Shown here piece by piece: positions 17,944 through 25,904 of a DNA stretch of 64,000 nt. The position numbers and the translations under genes are program-made. The stretch spans positions 3,410,001 to 3,474,000 of the forward strand of contig NZ_WING01000001.1 of NCBI RefSeq assembly GCF_009793335.1, given 5' to 3'. Source of the stretch: Actinomadura sp. J1-007 (GTDB taxonomy: Bacteria > Actinomycetota > Actinomycetes > Streptosporangiales > Streptosporangiaceae). Under the pieces are notes generated by a model. It was not told the origin of the DNA and did not search any database. It worked only from the letters and a program-made list of their open reading frames with translations. Each line of letters begins with the position of its first letter. The stretch's first letter is position 1.

Positions 17944-19046
17944 ATGGGCTCCAGCGCGTTCGGCCGGGGGCGTCCGGTGCTCGCCGTGGTCGGGGCCGCG
18001 GGAGCGGTCGGCGCCGAGGTCCTCGACCTGCTGTCCACGCGGGCCGACGTGTACGGGGAGATCAGGCTCGCGGGCCCGCCCCGTTCGGCCGGGGGAAGGC
18101 GGCCGTGCGCGGCGAGCGGGTGGAGGTCGCCGCGGTCGCGGCGGAGGTCTTCGACGGTGTCGACATCGCGATGTTCGCCGGGAACGGCAGGGAGGCCGCC
18201 GAGACCGCGGAGCGCTGGGCGCCGGTCGCGGTGGAACGGGGCGCCGTCGTGGTGGACGGCACGAGCGCGTTCCGCGACGATCCGCTCGTCCCGCTGGTCG
18301 TTCCGGGGATCGGCCGCGGCCGGGTCAGGGAACGCCCGCGCGGGATCGTCGCGGGGCCGGGCGCGACCACCCTCACGATGATCGCCGCGATCGACGCGCT
18401 GCACCGCCGGTACGGCCTGCGCCGCCTCGTCGTCGCCTCGTACCAGGCGGCCTCCGAGGAGGGGCGCGCGGGCGTGGACGCGCTGCACGCGCAGATGGAA
18501 CGGGTCGGCGGCGACCGCACCCTCGGGCACCGCGCCGGGGACGTACGGGGCGCGGCCGGTGATCCCGGGCCGTTCGCCGCGCCGCTCGCGCTGAACGTCG
18601 TGCCGTGGGCCGGGTCTCTCGCGGACGGCGGCTGGACCTCGGCGGAACGGGCCGTACGCGACGAGACGCGGCGGCTCCTCGGGCTCCCGGGCCTCAAGGT
18701 CACCGCGACCTGCGTCCAGGTGCCCGTCGTGACCGGCGTCGCGCTCGCCGTCCACGCCGTGTTCGGCGAGCGCACGGACCGGCGGGAGGCGCAGGCGGTC
18801 CTCGCGGGCTCGCCGGGCGTGGTGCTGTGCGACGTACCGGAGGCGCACGAGTTCCCGACGCCCGCCGACGTGGTCGGGACGGATCCGGCGTGGGCCGGGC
18901 GGGTGCGCCGTTCGGAGGACGACCCGAAGGCGCTCGACCTGTTCCTGTGCGGCGACAACCTCCGGCAGGGCGCCGCGCTCAACATCGTGCGGACCGCCGA
19001 ACTCGTCGCCGCGGGCGCCGCGGACTCCACCGGCTCCACCGGCTGA
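17944..19046 (+). pseudogene. aspartate-semialdehyde dehydrogenase homologue lacking catalytic residues, frameshifted
   Basis: The product starts at ATG 17944 (after GGAGG) with the NADP-binding fold 'VLAVVGAAGAVGAEVLDLL'. The frame breaks at the G run 18091-18095; adding one G restores it to the stop at 19046 (about 367 aa). The second half follows ASADH closely: 'ASYQAASEEGRAGVDAL', 'CVQVPVVTG', 'GDNLRQGAALN'. The catalytic Cys block, normally NPNCTT, reads 'GPGATT' (18358-18375), and the catalytic His after 'TG' is Val ('TGVALAVH'). It should therefore be inactive as a dehydrogenase even if the frameshift is an error. A working asd must lie elsewhere. Confidence 0.82.
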
Positions 19047-19099
19047 GACGCGTTCGGCGTCATGAACAAGTGTCGCCGCTGGGCTTTAGGCTGGCATGC

Positions 19100-19768
19100 G
19101 TGACCGAGACGAAGGCCGTGAAGTCCGAGCAGACCCGGGCGCTGATCGTCGAGACCGCGCTGCGGCTGTTCCGCGAGCGCGGGTACGAGGCGACGACGAT
19201 GCGGGCCATCGCGAAGGAGGCGGGCGTCTCGGTCGGCAACGCCTACTACTACTTCGGCTCCAAGGAGGAGCTGATCCAGGCGTACTACGACGAGCTCCAG
19301 GACGACCACGTCACCGCCTGCCGCGCCGTCCTCGCCGCCGAGCGCGACTTCGCACCCCGCCTGCTCGGCGTGCTGAAGGCGCGGGTCGACACGATGGTGC
19401 CCTACCACGAGTTCGCCGGGAAGTTCTTCAAGTTCGCCGCCGAGCCGACCAGCCCGCTGAACCCGTTCAGCGCCGAGTCCGGCCCCGCGCGGGACTCCGC
19501 GGTCGCGATCTACCGCGAGGTCGTGAACGGCTCCAGCCTCAAGATCGACAAGGAGTTCCGCGAGGAGCTGCCCGAGCTGCTGTGGCTCTACTCGATGGGC
19601 ATCGTCCTGTACTGGGTGCACGACGACTCGCCGGGCTGCCGCAAGACGTACCTGCTGGTCGAGCGCACGGTCCCGCTGGTCAACCGGATGGTCTCGATGT
19701 CGCGCCTGCCCGGCTTCAAGTCCGTCACCCGCGAACTGGTCAACATCATCCGCGACGTCCGCGCCTGA
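19100..19768 (+). CDS. TetR-family transcriptional regulator
   Basis: This 222-aa protein starts at GTG 19100. Residues ~8-55 are the TetR DNA-binding domain: 'RALIVETALRLFRERGYEAT', 'TMRAIAKEAGVSVGNAYYYF', then 'GSKEELIQAYY'. The C-terminal two-thirds are helical and form the ligand/dimer domain ('FKFAAEPTSPLNPFSAESG' region). No adjacent transporter or enzyme is clearly its target; genes on both sides are transcribed away or convergently. The ligand is unknown. Confidence 0.92.
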   Translation: MTETKAVKSEQTRALIVETALRLFRERGYEATTMRAIAKEAGVSVGNAYYYFGSKEELIQAYYDELQDDHVTACRAVLAAERDFAPRLLGVLKARVDTMVPYHEFAGKFFKFAAEPTSPLNPFSAESGPARDSAVAIYREVVNGSSLKIDKEFREELPELLWLYSMGIVLYWVHDDSPGCRKTYLLVERTVPLVNRMVSMSRLPGFKSVTRELVNIIRDVRA

Positions 19769-19826
19769 CCACCGCCGTGGCCGTGGCCGGGGCCGGCGGG
19801 GCCGGGGCCCGTGGCTGGGGCCGTGG

Positions 19827-21311
19827 TCAGTGGAATGTGATGTCCCAGTGGTCGCTTTCCCGGGCGAACACGGCGTTCGCCGGGGAACGGTAGAGCTCCG
19901 CGCCGTCGCCTCTGGTGCCGAGGAAGCGGTACCGCTGGATGTACCGGTCGGTGCAGGCGGTCGGCATGATGTCGATCTTGTAGCCGTTCCAGTGGCTGTA
20001 CGGGCCGGGCGCGTGGCCGCGCTCGGTGCCGCCCGACACGACCAGCCCGCAGCCGGTCGCCTTCCGGAAGCCGATCAGCCCGTCGATCGAGCCCCACCTG
20101 ATCTGGTCGAACGACGTGCAGCCGAGCCGCGTCCGCTCGGAGCAGCCGCCCGTCGAACGCCACGTGATGCCGTTCGCCCGCAGGGCCGATTCGGCGAGGC
20201 CCTGCCGTACGCGCGCCGTCCTGGACATCCGCCGCGTATCGGGCTGTGGCGGCACGCGGCGCGCCCCGTTCGGCGGCCCGGCGCTCTTCCTGGCGGTGGT
20301 GGGACCGGCGACCCGCAACGAGACGGGCGCGTCGTGCGTCCGGACGGCGATCTCCAGCGCGGCGGGCGACGTGGATTTCGGCATCAGCGAAGCACTGCTG
20401 GCGGGCCGGAACGAAGCGCTGGTCACCGGCACGGCGCGCCCGACGGCGACCCCGGCCGCGGCCGCCTCCGCTGCGGCTTCCGCTGCGGCGTCGGCAGCGG
20501 TTTCTCCTGCGGGGCCGGCCGCTTTTCCGGGGACGTCGGTGTCCTCGGGATGTTCAGGTCCGTTCGCATCCGCTCGTGTGGAAATGCCTGCGGGCTCGTT
20601 CGAGACGGGCGATGACTTCTCGTTCCCGCTGGGAAAGGTCTCCGGCCATGGCTGGCCGCTCGTTCCGGCGCTGCTCGGTGGACGTGCGACGTGCAGGGCT
20701 GGCGCGATTATGTCGGCGTCGGGCAGGGACGGGCCGTTCGCGTCAATAGCGGGCAAAGTTTCGTCGGGTGCTGCTGTTTCGCCGAGCAGGGAACGGGCCA
20801 GGGCGCCTACTTCGGACGATGGCCGTTGAACGTCCGAGCGCATTTCGGGTGAGGAGGGCGCGGACATTAAGTCGTCTGGACCGGCCGAACGGACGCGAGG
20901 TGCAGCGTCCTGAGGAGTGGCACGGTGGGACGCTGCGGCGACCGAGCGGGCGCGTGGCGGCGGGTCCTGCCGGGTGGCGCCGTTGGGCGCTGCGGCGGAC
21001 GAGCGGACGCGGTCCGGGAGGTTCCGCCGGGCGGCATCGTCGGGCGTTGTGGCGGACGAGCGGACGCGGTCCGGGAGGTTCTGCCGGGTGGCGCCGTCGG
21101 GTGTTGTGGCGGATGAGCGGGTTTCCGGGTCCGGGCCGGGGCGGGCGTGCCGAGGCGCGGGGCCCCGGGCGGGGGCCGCGGCGCCGGCGGGTGTGGCGAT
21201 GGCGGAGGCGGCGGTGGTCGCCGCGAAGCCGATCGCGAGCGCGGCGCGGCGTACCGCCCGCGGTTTTCGGATGGTCCGGTGACGCGATTCGGTGGCGTGT
21301 CCGTACGACAT
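19827..21311 (-). CDS. secreted protein with repeat-rich linker and M15-like C-terminal domain
   Basis: This is a 494-aa protein. Residues 1-46 are an export signal with a basic start and Ala-rich core ending in 'ATPAGAAA'. Residues 65-140 are four 19-residue repeats (type 'RSSATTPDGATRQNLPDRV'). A disordered Pro/Ala-rich stretch follows to about 370. The last ~125 residues form a Cys-bearing domain with 'GLIGFRKATGCGLVVSGGTE', 'GHAPGPYSHWNGYKIDI' and 'ESDHWDITFH', which resembles the HxxxxxxxH...D...HxxxxxH layout of M15/LAS metallopeptidases. Peptidoglycan or peptide hydrolysis is a guess. ATG 21311 follows GGGGGA. Confidence 0.72.
   Translation of the reverse strand: MSYGHATESRHRTIRKPRAVRRAALAIGFAATTAASAIATPAGAAAPARGPAPRHARPGPDPETRSSATTPDGATRQNLPDRVRSSATTPDDAARRNLPDRVRSSAAAPNGATRQDPPPRARSVAAASHRATPQDAAPRVRSAGPDDLMSAPSSPEMRSDVQRPSSEVGALARSLLGETAAPDETLPAIDANGPSLPDADIIAPALHVARPPSSAGTSGQPWPETFPSGNEKSSPVSNEPAGISTRADANGPEHPEDTDVPGKAAGPAGETAADAAAEAAAEAAAAGVAVGRAVPVTSASFRPASSASLMPKSTSPAALEIAVRTHDAPVSLRVAGPTTARKSAGPPNGARRVPPQPDTRRMSRTARVRQGLAESALRANGITWRSTGGCSERTRLGCTSFDQIRWGSIDGLIGFRKATGCGLVVSGGTERGHAPGPYSHWNGYKIDIMPTACTDRYIQRYRFLGTRGDGAELYRSPANAVFARESDHWDITFH
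20892..21119 (-). repeat. four tandem 57-bp repeats coding 19-residue units
   Basis: Four in-frame units of exactly 57 bases occupy codons 65-140 of the secreted protein. The first two differ by only a few residues, the third and fourth are more diverged. Unit length is constant at 19 residues, so the repeats expand without changing the frame. Confidence 0.85.
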
Positions 21312-21512
21312 GCGGTTCCCCCGGTTGTCCGGCCCTCGGATCAGAGGGCGTCGGCTGAGCGCCGCGCCGCCGCGCGCTGAGGCGGCGGCACGCCGGGGGG
21401 CCGCCGGTCCTGGTGACCGGCGTGCTCGTCAGCGGCCGTTCGGAAAAATCCCCGGAGCTGCGATCTTGTAAACCCGGGTGCGGGGGGAATGGCCCGCACC
21501 CGGGCGGATAAG

Positions 21513-23306
21513 TCAGGACATACCTAGATGTTTCCGGGCAAAGTCCATCTCGGCGGTCATCTGCGTGATCCGTTCCTCGACGACCAGGGACCCGTGACCC
21601 GCGTCGTAGCGGTACATCTCGTGCGGACGGCCCAGCTCGGCGAGACGCCCGAGGTAGTTGTCGATCTGCCGGATCGGGCAGCGCGGGTCGTTCTCCCCGG
21701 CGAGGATCAGCACCGGCGCCTTGACCCGTTCGACGTAGGTGATCGGGGACGACTCGCGGTACCGGTCCGGCACGTCGTCCGGCGACCCGCCGAACAGGGA
21801 CCGGTCGAACGCCTGGAGGCCCTCCATCTCGTCCTCGTACGCCGCGACGTAGTCGGCGACCGGCACGGACGCGACCGCGACCGTCCAGTCGTCCGGCTGC
21901 GTCCCGATGCCGAGCAGGGTCAGGAACCCGCCCCATGACCCACCGGTCAGGACGAGCCGGGACGGGTCCGCGAGGCCCGTTCCGACGGCCCAGTCGCGGA
22001 CGGCCTTGATGTCCTCCAGCTCGGTCAGCCCGACACGGCCCTCGATCGCGTCGCGCCACTCCGACCCGTACCCGGTCGATCCCCGGTAGTTGACCCGGAC
22101 GACCGCGAAGCCGTGATCGACCCACGCGGCGGCGGACGGGACGAACGAGTCCTCGTCCTGCGCCGTCGGGCCGCCGTGCACGTCGAACACCGCCGGGTAC
22201 GGCGCGGCGCCGCCCTCCGGCCTGCTGACCAGCGCGTGGATCCGCCCGCCGGGTCCGTCCACCCAGACGTCCTCGACCGGGACGGACGCCGGCGCGGGCG
22301 GCCCCGGCGGCGTCAGCACCACGCCTCCGGCCGTGGAACGGATCACCGGCGGCTCGGCGGCCGACGACCACGAGAACTCGACCGTCCCGTCCGGCCGCAC
22401 CGCGGCCCCGCCGATCACGCCCCGCGGCGTCTCGATCCGCGTCAGCGCCCCGTCCGCCAGGTCGTAGCGGAACAGCTCGTCCCGCGCCTCGTACGAGTGC
22501 GAGATCAGCAGCGCCGAGCCGTCCGGATACCACTCGGCGCCGATCTCGCCCGGCAGGTCAAGGACGATCTCCCGTTCGGTCCCCGCGACCGGGTCCCAGA
22601 TCAGCAGCTCCTCCCGGCCCCGGCGCTCGTGGTTGACCAGCAGCCGCGCGTCGCCGGGCACCGGCGCGAACCCGCTCGCGTACAGGCCCTTGCCCTGCCC
22701 GTCCCACAGGTCCGCGACCGCCGAGCCGTCCGGCCGCAGCACCCGCAGCGCCAGGTGGCGGCTGTCGCCGTGCTCGCTGTGCCCGATCGCAATGAGGCTC
22801 TCGTCCCGCGACAGCGCGGCCACGTGCGCGTCCTCGGCGTGGTGGTACAGCACCTCGGGCGCCGCCCCCGGACGGCACAGGTGAACGGTGTTGCCCTCCT
22901 CGGTCGTCCGCCCGACCACCGCGAGCCCGTCCCGTCCGAGCGCGAGCCCCGCCGGATACGACGGCCCGAGCTCCGGCACCGCCGGCACACTGCCGTCCTT
23001 GGGGTCCCTGCCGTCCTTGACGTCCGCGCCGAACGGCACGCGCCGCCACACCCCGAACTCGTCCCCGTCGGTGTCGGCGAACCACCAGATCCACTCGCCC
23101 GACGGGTCGACGCCGCCCATCCACGTCCCGTTCGGACGCTCCGTCACCTGGCGGCGCGCGTCCGTCTCCCTGTCCCAGGAGTAGATCTCCCAGGTGCCGG
23201 TGGCGTTCGACCGGTACGTGCTGCGGTGCGGCGCGTCCCGCGCCCAGCGCGGCAGGCTCACCCGCGCCGCCCGGAACCGCGCCTTCCAGCGCTCATCATC
23301 GACCAT
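21513..23306 (-). CDS. S9 family prolyl-oligopeptidase-type peptidase
   Basis: This is a 597-aa protein. An N-terminal WD/propeller region (about 1-340) precedes an alpha/beta-hydrolase peptidase domain. The catalytic triad is visible: Ser457 in 'TGGSWGGFL', Asp540 in 'AGENDPRCP', and His571 in 'DAGHGS'. 'VFDVHGGP' and 'NYRGSTGYG' are also S9 hallmarks. It has no signal peptide, so it is probably cytoplasmic and cleaves short peptides. ATG 23306 is chosen as start; 35 further upstream codons are Gly/Trp/Pro-rich and untypical. Confidence 0.92.
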   Translation of the reverse strand: MVDDERWKARFRAARVSLPRWARDAPHRSTYRSNATGTWEIYSWDRETDARRQVTERPNGTWMGGVDPSGEWIWWFADTDGDEFGVWRRVPFGADVKDGRDPKDGSVPAVPELGPSYPAGLALGRDGLAVVGRTTEEGNTVHLCRPGAAPEVLYHHAEDAHVAALSRDESLIAIGHSEHGDSRHLALRVLRPDGSAVADLWDGQGKGLYASGFAPVPGDARLLVNHERRGREELLIWDPVAGTEREIVLDLPGEIGAEWYPDGSALLISHSYEARDELFRYDLADGALTRIETPRGVIGGAAVRPDGTVEFSWSSAAEPPVIRSTAGGVVLTPPGPPAPASVPVEDVWVDGPGGRIHALVSRPEGGAAPYPAVFDVHGGPTAQDEDSFVPSAAAWVDHGFAVVRVNYRGSTGYGSEWRDAIEGRVGLTELEDIKAVRDWAVGTGLADPSRLVLTGGSWGGFLTLLGIGTQPDDWTVAVASVPVADYVAAYEDEMEGLQAFDRSLFGGSPDDVPDRYRESSPITYVERVKAPVLILAGENDPRCPIRQIDNYLGRLAELGRPHEMYRYDAGHGSLVVEERITQMTAEMDFARKHLGMS

Positions 23307-23839
23307 GCGCCAAGTATCACCCAGCTCAAGCCCCCACCAGCCCCACCCTGGAACACCCACCAAGCCCGGCCCGCAGCCTCCCGGTGACCGCCGGGGCCGG
23401 GGCCGACTCACCGAGGCCGGGCCCAGCCCCGACCAGCCCCGAACGTCCGGGACACAGCCTCCGGGACGCCGCTTCCGGGATGCCGCCTCCGGGTCATCGC
23501 TTCCGAGACGCCGTATCCGGGATCAGGCGTCCGTGAGCGGTCAGGCGTTCACGGGAAGGCGTCCGCGAGAATCGAGCGTCCCCACACGCTCGCGCGTTCT
23601 CGCACGGTCGGACGGTCCGCGGACGGTGGGGCGTCCGCGGACGGCCAGGCGGCATCGGACGGTCAAGCGTCGCAGCAATGCGGCGTTCCAGCGCGTCCGG
23701 ACGTTCTCGGACGGTCAGCCGTACGCAGGGACCGAACGTCCGCGCACGCTCGAACCTCCTGTGCACGCTCAAGCGTTCGCGAACGGTCGGGCGTTCCTGG
23801 ACGGTCGAGTGTTGGCGGAAATGGGCGGTTCCCAGGTGA
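23307..23839. repeat. 533-base intergenic region of degenerate short repeats
   Basis: From about 23440 to 23815 the sequence is built from diverged copies of motifs such as GGACGGTC, GCGTCCGCG, CAGGCGTTC and CTCCGGGA(C/T)GCC, spaced at roughly 12-25 bases. No frame has convincing coding character. It separates two minus-strand genes. It may be decayed tandem-repeat DNA. Confidence 0.55.
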
Positions 23840-24838
23840 TCAGGCGTCGGCGGGGACGGAGCCGTCCGATCGTTCGAAGGTCGGGTTGGGAACGGGCTCG
23901 GTGGTCATGGAGCGCAGGCCCGGGTTGAGGTCGCGGTGGACGACCTTGGCGACGCGTTCGATCGTCCCGACGCCGTACGCCATGGACGGGGTGTCCCTGG
24001 TCAGGACGACGATCATGTAGTCGCGGCCGTGCCCGTCGAAACTGCCGATGCTGTGGACGCGCCAGTACTTGTTGTGGCGCGGCAGCCAGCCGTTCTTGAC
24101 ATGCCACTTGGTCCCGGCCGGACGTCCGCTGGGGGTGCCCCAGCGCTGCGACCGGATGACGCTGTTCATCAGCTTCAGGGCGTAGGCGCGGGCCTTGTCG
24201 GGCAGCAGCGCGTTGCGCGCGGTGAGGTGGCGCAGGAGCTGCATCTCATCGTGTGCGGTGATCTGCGTCAGGCCCCAGTAACCGCCGGACCCGAGCGTCG
24301 TGTGCGTCATCCCCGCCCGCTTCAGGAACCGCTTCATGCGGGTCCGGCCGACCGACCGCCACAGCGCCGAGGCCGCGTTGTTGTCCGAACGGGTGATCAT
24401 CTTGTTCGCGAGGGACTTCTCGGACCGCGTCATCGCCCGGTGCTGGTCGGTGACCTTGCGCAGCAGCGCGCCGAGGATGGTCGCCTTGACCACGCTCGCC
24501 GAGTCGTAGTGCCGCCCCGAGTCGACGGAGCAGTAGATGCCGCGCTTGCGGTCGTACACCGCGACCGACTCGGTGCCCCTGCGCCCGCGCAGGGCCGCGC
24601 GGATCTGCTCCCCGAGCTTCTTGGCGACCTTCGGATGCGCCGACGACCTGCATGGATTGCTCGCGGCTGCGGTCGTCGCAGGCAGGGCGGGCGCCGCCGC
24701 GGCGGCGCGGGCGTCCAGGCGGTACGGGGCTCCGGCCTGCGGCGAGGCGTTCGCCGGAACGGCCGAAGCGGACAGCACGGCTCCGGCGACCAGAGCGGCG
24801 GTCAGGGTTCGAGAGAGACGTCGCGACACCCGCACCAC
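23840..24838 (-). CDS. secreted serine hydrolase of the class A beta-lactamase fold
   Basis: This is a 332-aa protein with an N-terminal signal peptide (about residues 1-31, 'LTAALVAGAVLSASAVPANA'). The three active-site elements of penicillin-recognising enzymes are recognisable: Ser115-x-x-Lys118 ('SVVK'), Ser151-Asp152-Asn153 ('SDN'), and 'KNG' 248-250 in place of the usual KTG. An omega-loop Glu for beta-lactam hydrolysis is not obvious, so a DD-peptidase or other wall-related activity is as likely as resistance. The GTG start at 24838 is followed by a second GTG. Confidence 0.83.
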   Translation of the reverse strand: MVRVSRRLSRTLTAALVAGAVLSASAVPANASPQAGAPYRLDARAAAAAPALPATTAAASNPCRSSAHPKVAKKLGEQIRAALRGRRGTESVAVYDRKRGIYCSVDSGRHYDSASVVKATILGALLRKVTDQHRAMTRSEKSLANKMITRSDNNAASALWRSVGRTRMKRFLKRAGMTHTTLGSGGYWGLTQITAHDEMQLLRHLTARNALLPDKARAYALKLMNSVIRSQRWGTPSGRPAGTKWHVKNGWLPRHNKYWRVHSIGSFDGHGRDYMIVVLTRDTPSMAYGVGTIERVAKVVHRDLNPGLRSMTTEPVPNPTFERSDGSVPADA

Positions 24839-24983
24839 GCTAATGATCAGACGCGTGCCACGTCCGAGTGGGGCAGGTAACGACTCCGTACCGAACGATC
24901 AACGCGGACCCCGCACACCGACCCCACACCCCCTCCCCAACCACCAACCCCCACCAACTGCCGCCCAACCCTCGCCGATGGCG

Positions 24984-25781
24984 CTATGAACGTTGGGACG
25001 TGGCGTCTTCGGGGGTGGTGAGGCGGCCGAGGACCTGGTCGATGGCGGCGTGCACCTGGCGGTCCATGGCGCGGGCGAATCCGGCCTCGACCGTGACCTG
25101 CGCGCCGGGACGCAGGCGCGCGAGGATCCGGGTCAGGTCGCCGAGGTCCTGCTGCGCGATCCGGTCCACCACGTGCGTCGTGATCAGCCGGACGAACATC
25201 GCGGCCAGCTCGTCCATGCTCCGCTGGAGTTCGCGGCTGGCCGACAGCACTTCGCCGAGCGGGACCCCGGCGCGAACGAGCGCCACGGTCGCCTCGAGCT
25301 GGCGGCGGCTCCAGTGCGTGACGCGGTCGCCGTCGATCTCGATGTGGCCCATGGCGACGGCCCGTTCGACCGCTTCGGGGTCGATCTCGCCGGGGAACAG
25401 CTCGGCGAGTTCGGCCAGCGTCATGGTCACGGGCGTCTCGGTCGACCACGGGGTGGTGACGGCCTTCTCGACGCCGAGCACCGTTCCGATGTCGCGACCC
25501 TGCTCCCACGCCGACAGCAGCTCGCGGATGCCCTCCAGCGTGTGGCCGCGCTCCAGCAGGTTGCCGATCATGCGCAGCCGGGCCAGGTGCTCCTCGGAGT
25601 ACAGGCCGATGCGGCCCGCGCGGCGCGGCGGCGGCAGCAGCTTGCGCTCCTGGTAGTACCGCAGCGTGCGCACCGGGACGTCCGCTGCCTGCGCGAGTTC
25701 GCCGATGCGGTACTCACGGCCGCCCGCGCCGGGACGGCCCTTCAGATCATCCGCCGACTCATCGCTCACGGCCGCCAGCAT
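24984..25781 (-). CDS. MerR-family transcriptional regulator
   Basis: This is a 265-aa protein from ATG 25781; GTG 25769 is an alternative. The winged helix is clear: 'YRIGELAQAADVPVRTLRYY', 'QERKLLPPPRRAGRIGLYSE', 'EHLARLRMIGNLLERGHTLE'. The C-terminal ~150 residues form a helical effector region without metal-binding Cys, so it is not a metal sensor of the classical type. It is divergent from the frameshifted monooxygenase gene at 25905, with about 120 bases between, and may control it. Confidence 0.9.
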   Translation of the reverse strand: MLAAVSDESADDLKGRPGAGGREYRIGELAQAADVPVRTLRYYQERKLLPPPRRAGRIGLYSEEHLARLRMIGNLLERGHTLEGIRELLSAWEQGRDIGTVLGVEKAVTTPWSTETPVTMTLAELAELFPGEIDPEAVERAVAMGHIEIDGDRVTHWSRRQLEATVALVRAGVPLGEVLSASRELQRSMDELAAMFVRLITTHVVDRIAQQDLGDLTRILARLRPGAQVTVEAGFARAMDRQVHAAIDQVLGRLTTPEDATSQRS

Positions 25782-25904
25782 AGTTCGCGTCCACACGAAC
25801 GGAACGCGGGGGCCGAACGCAGCGTGCCGTACCGGTCGCGGCGCGTTCCCGCGCGTCGGCTACCCTCGGCCGGTCCGCTGCTATGGCGTGGAAGGAACCC
25901 GAAC

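Noticed and set aside
22113..23387. A 424-codon open frame antisense to the S9 peptidase
   Set aside because: The opposite strand carries an intact catalytic triad; the antisense frame has no motif.
23840..24838. Functional beta-lactamase resistance gene
   Set aside because: SxxK and SDN are present, but the third box is KNG and no omega-loop Glu is evident, so resistance should not be claimed.
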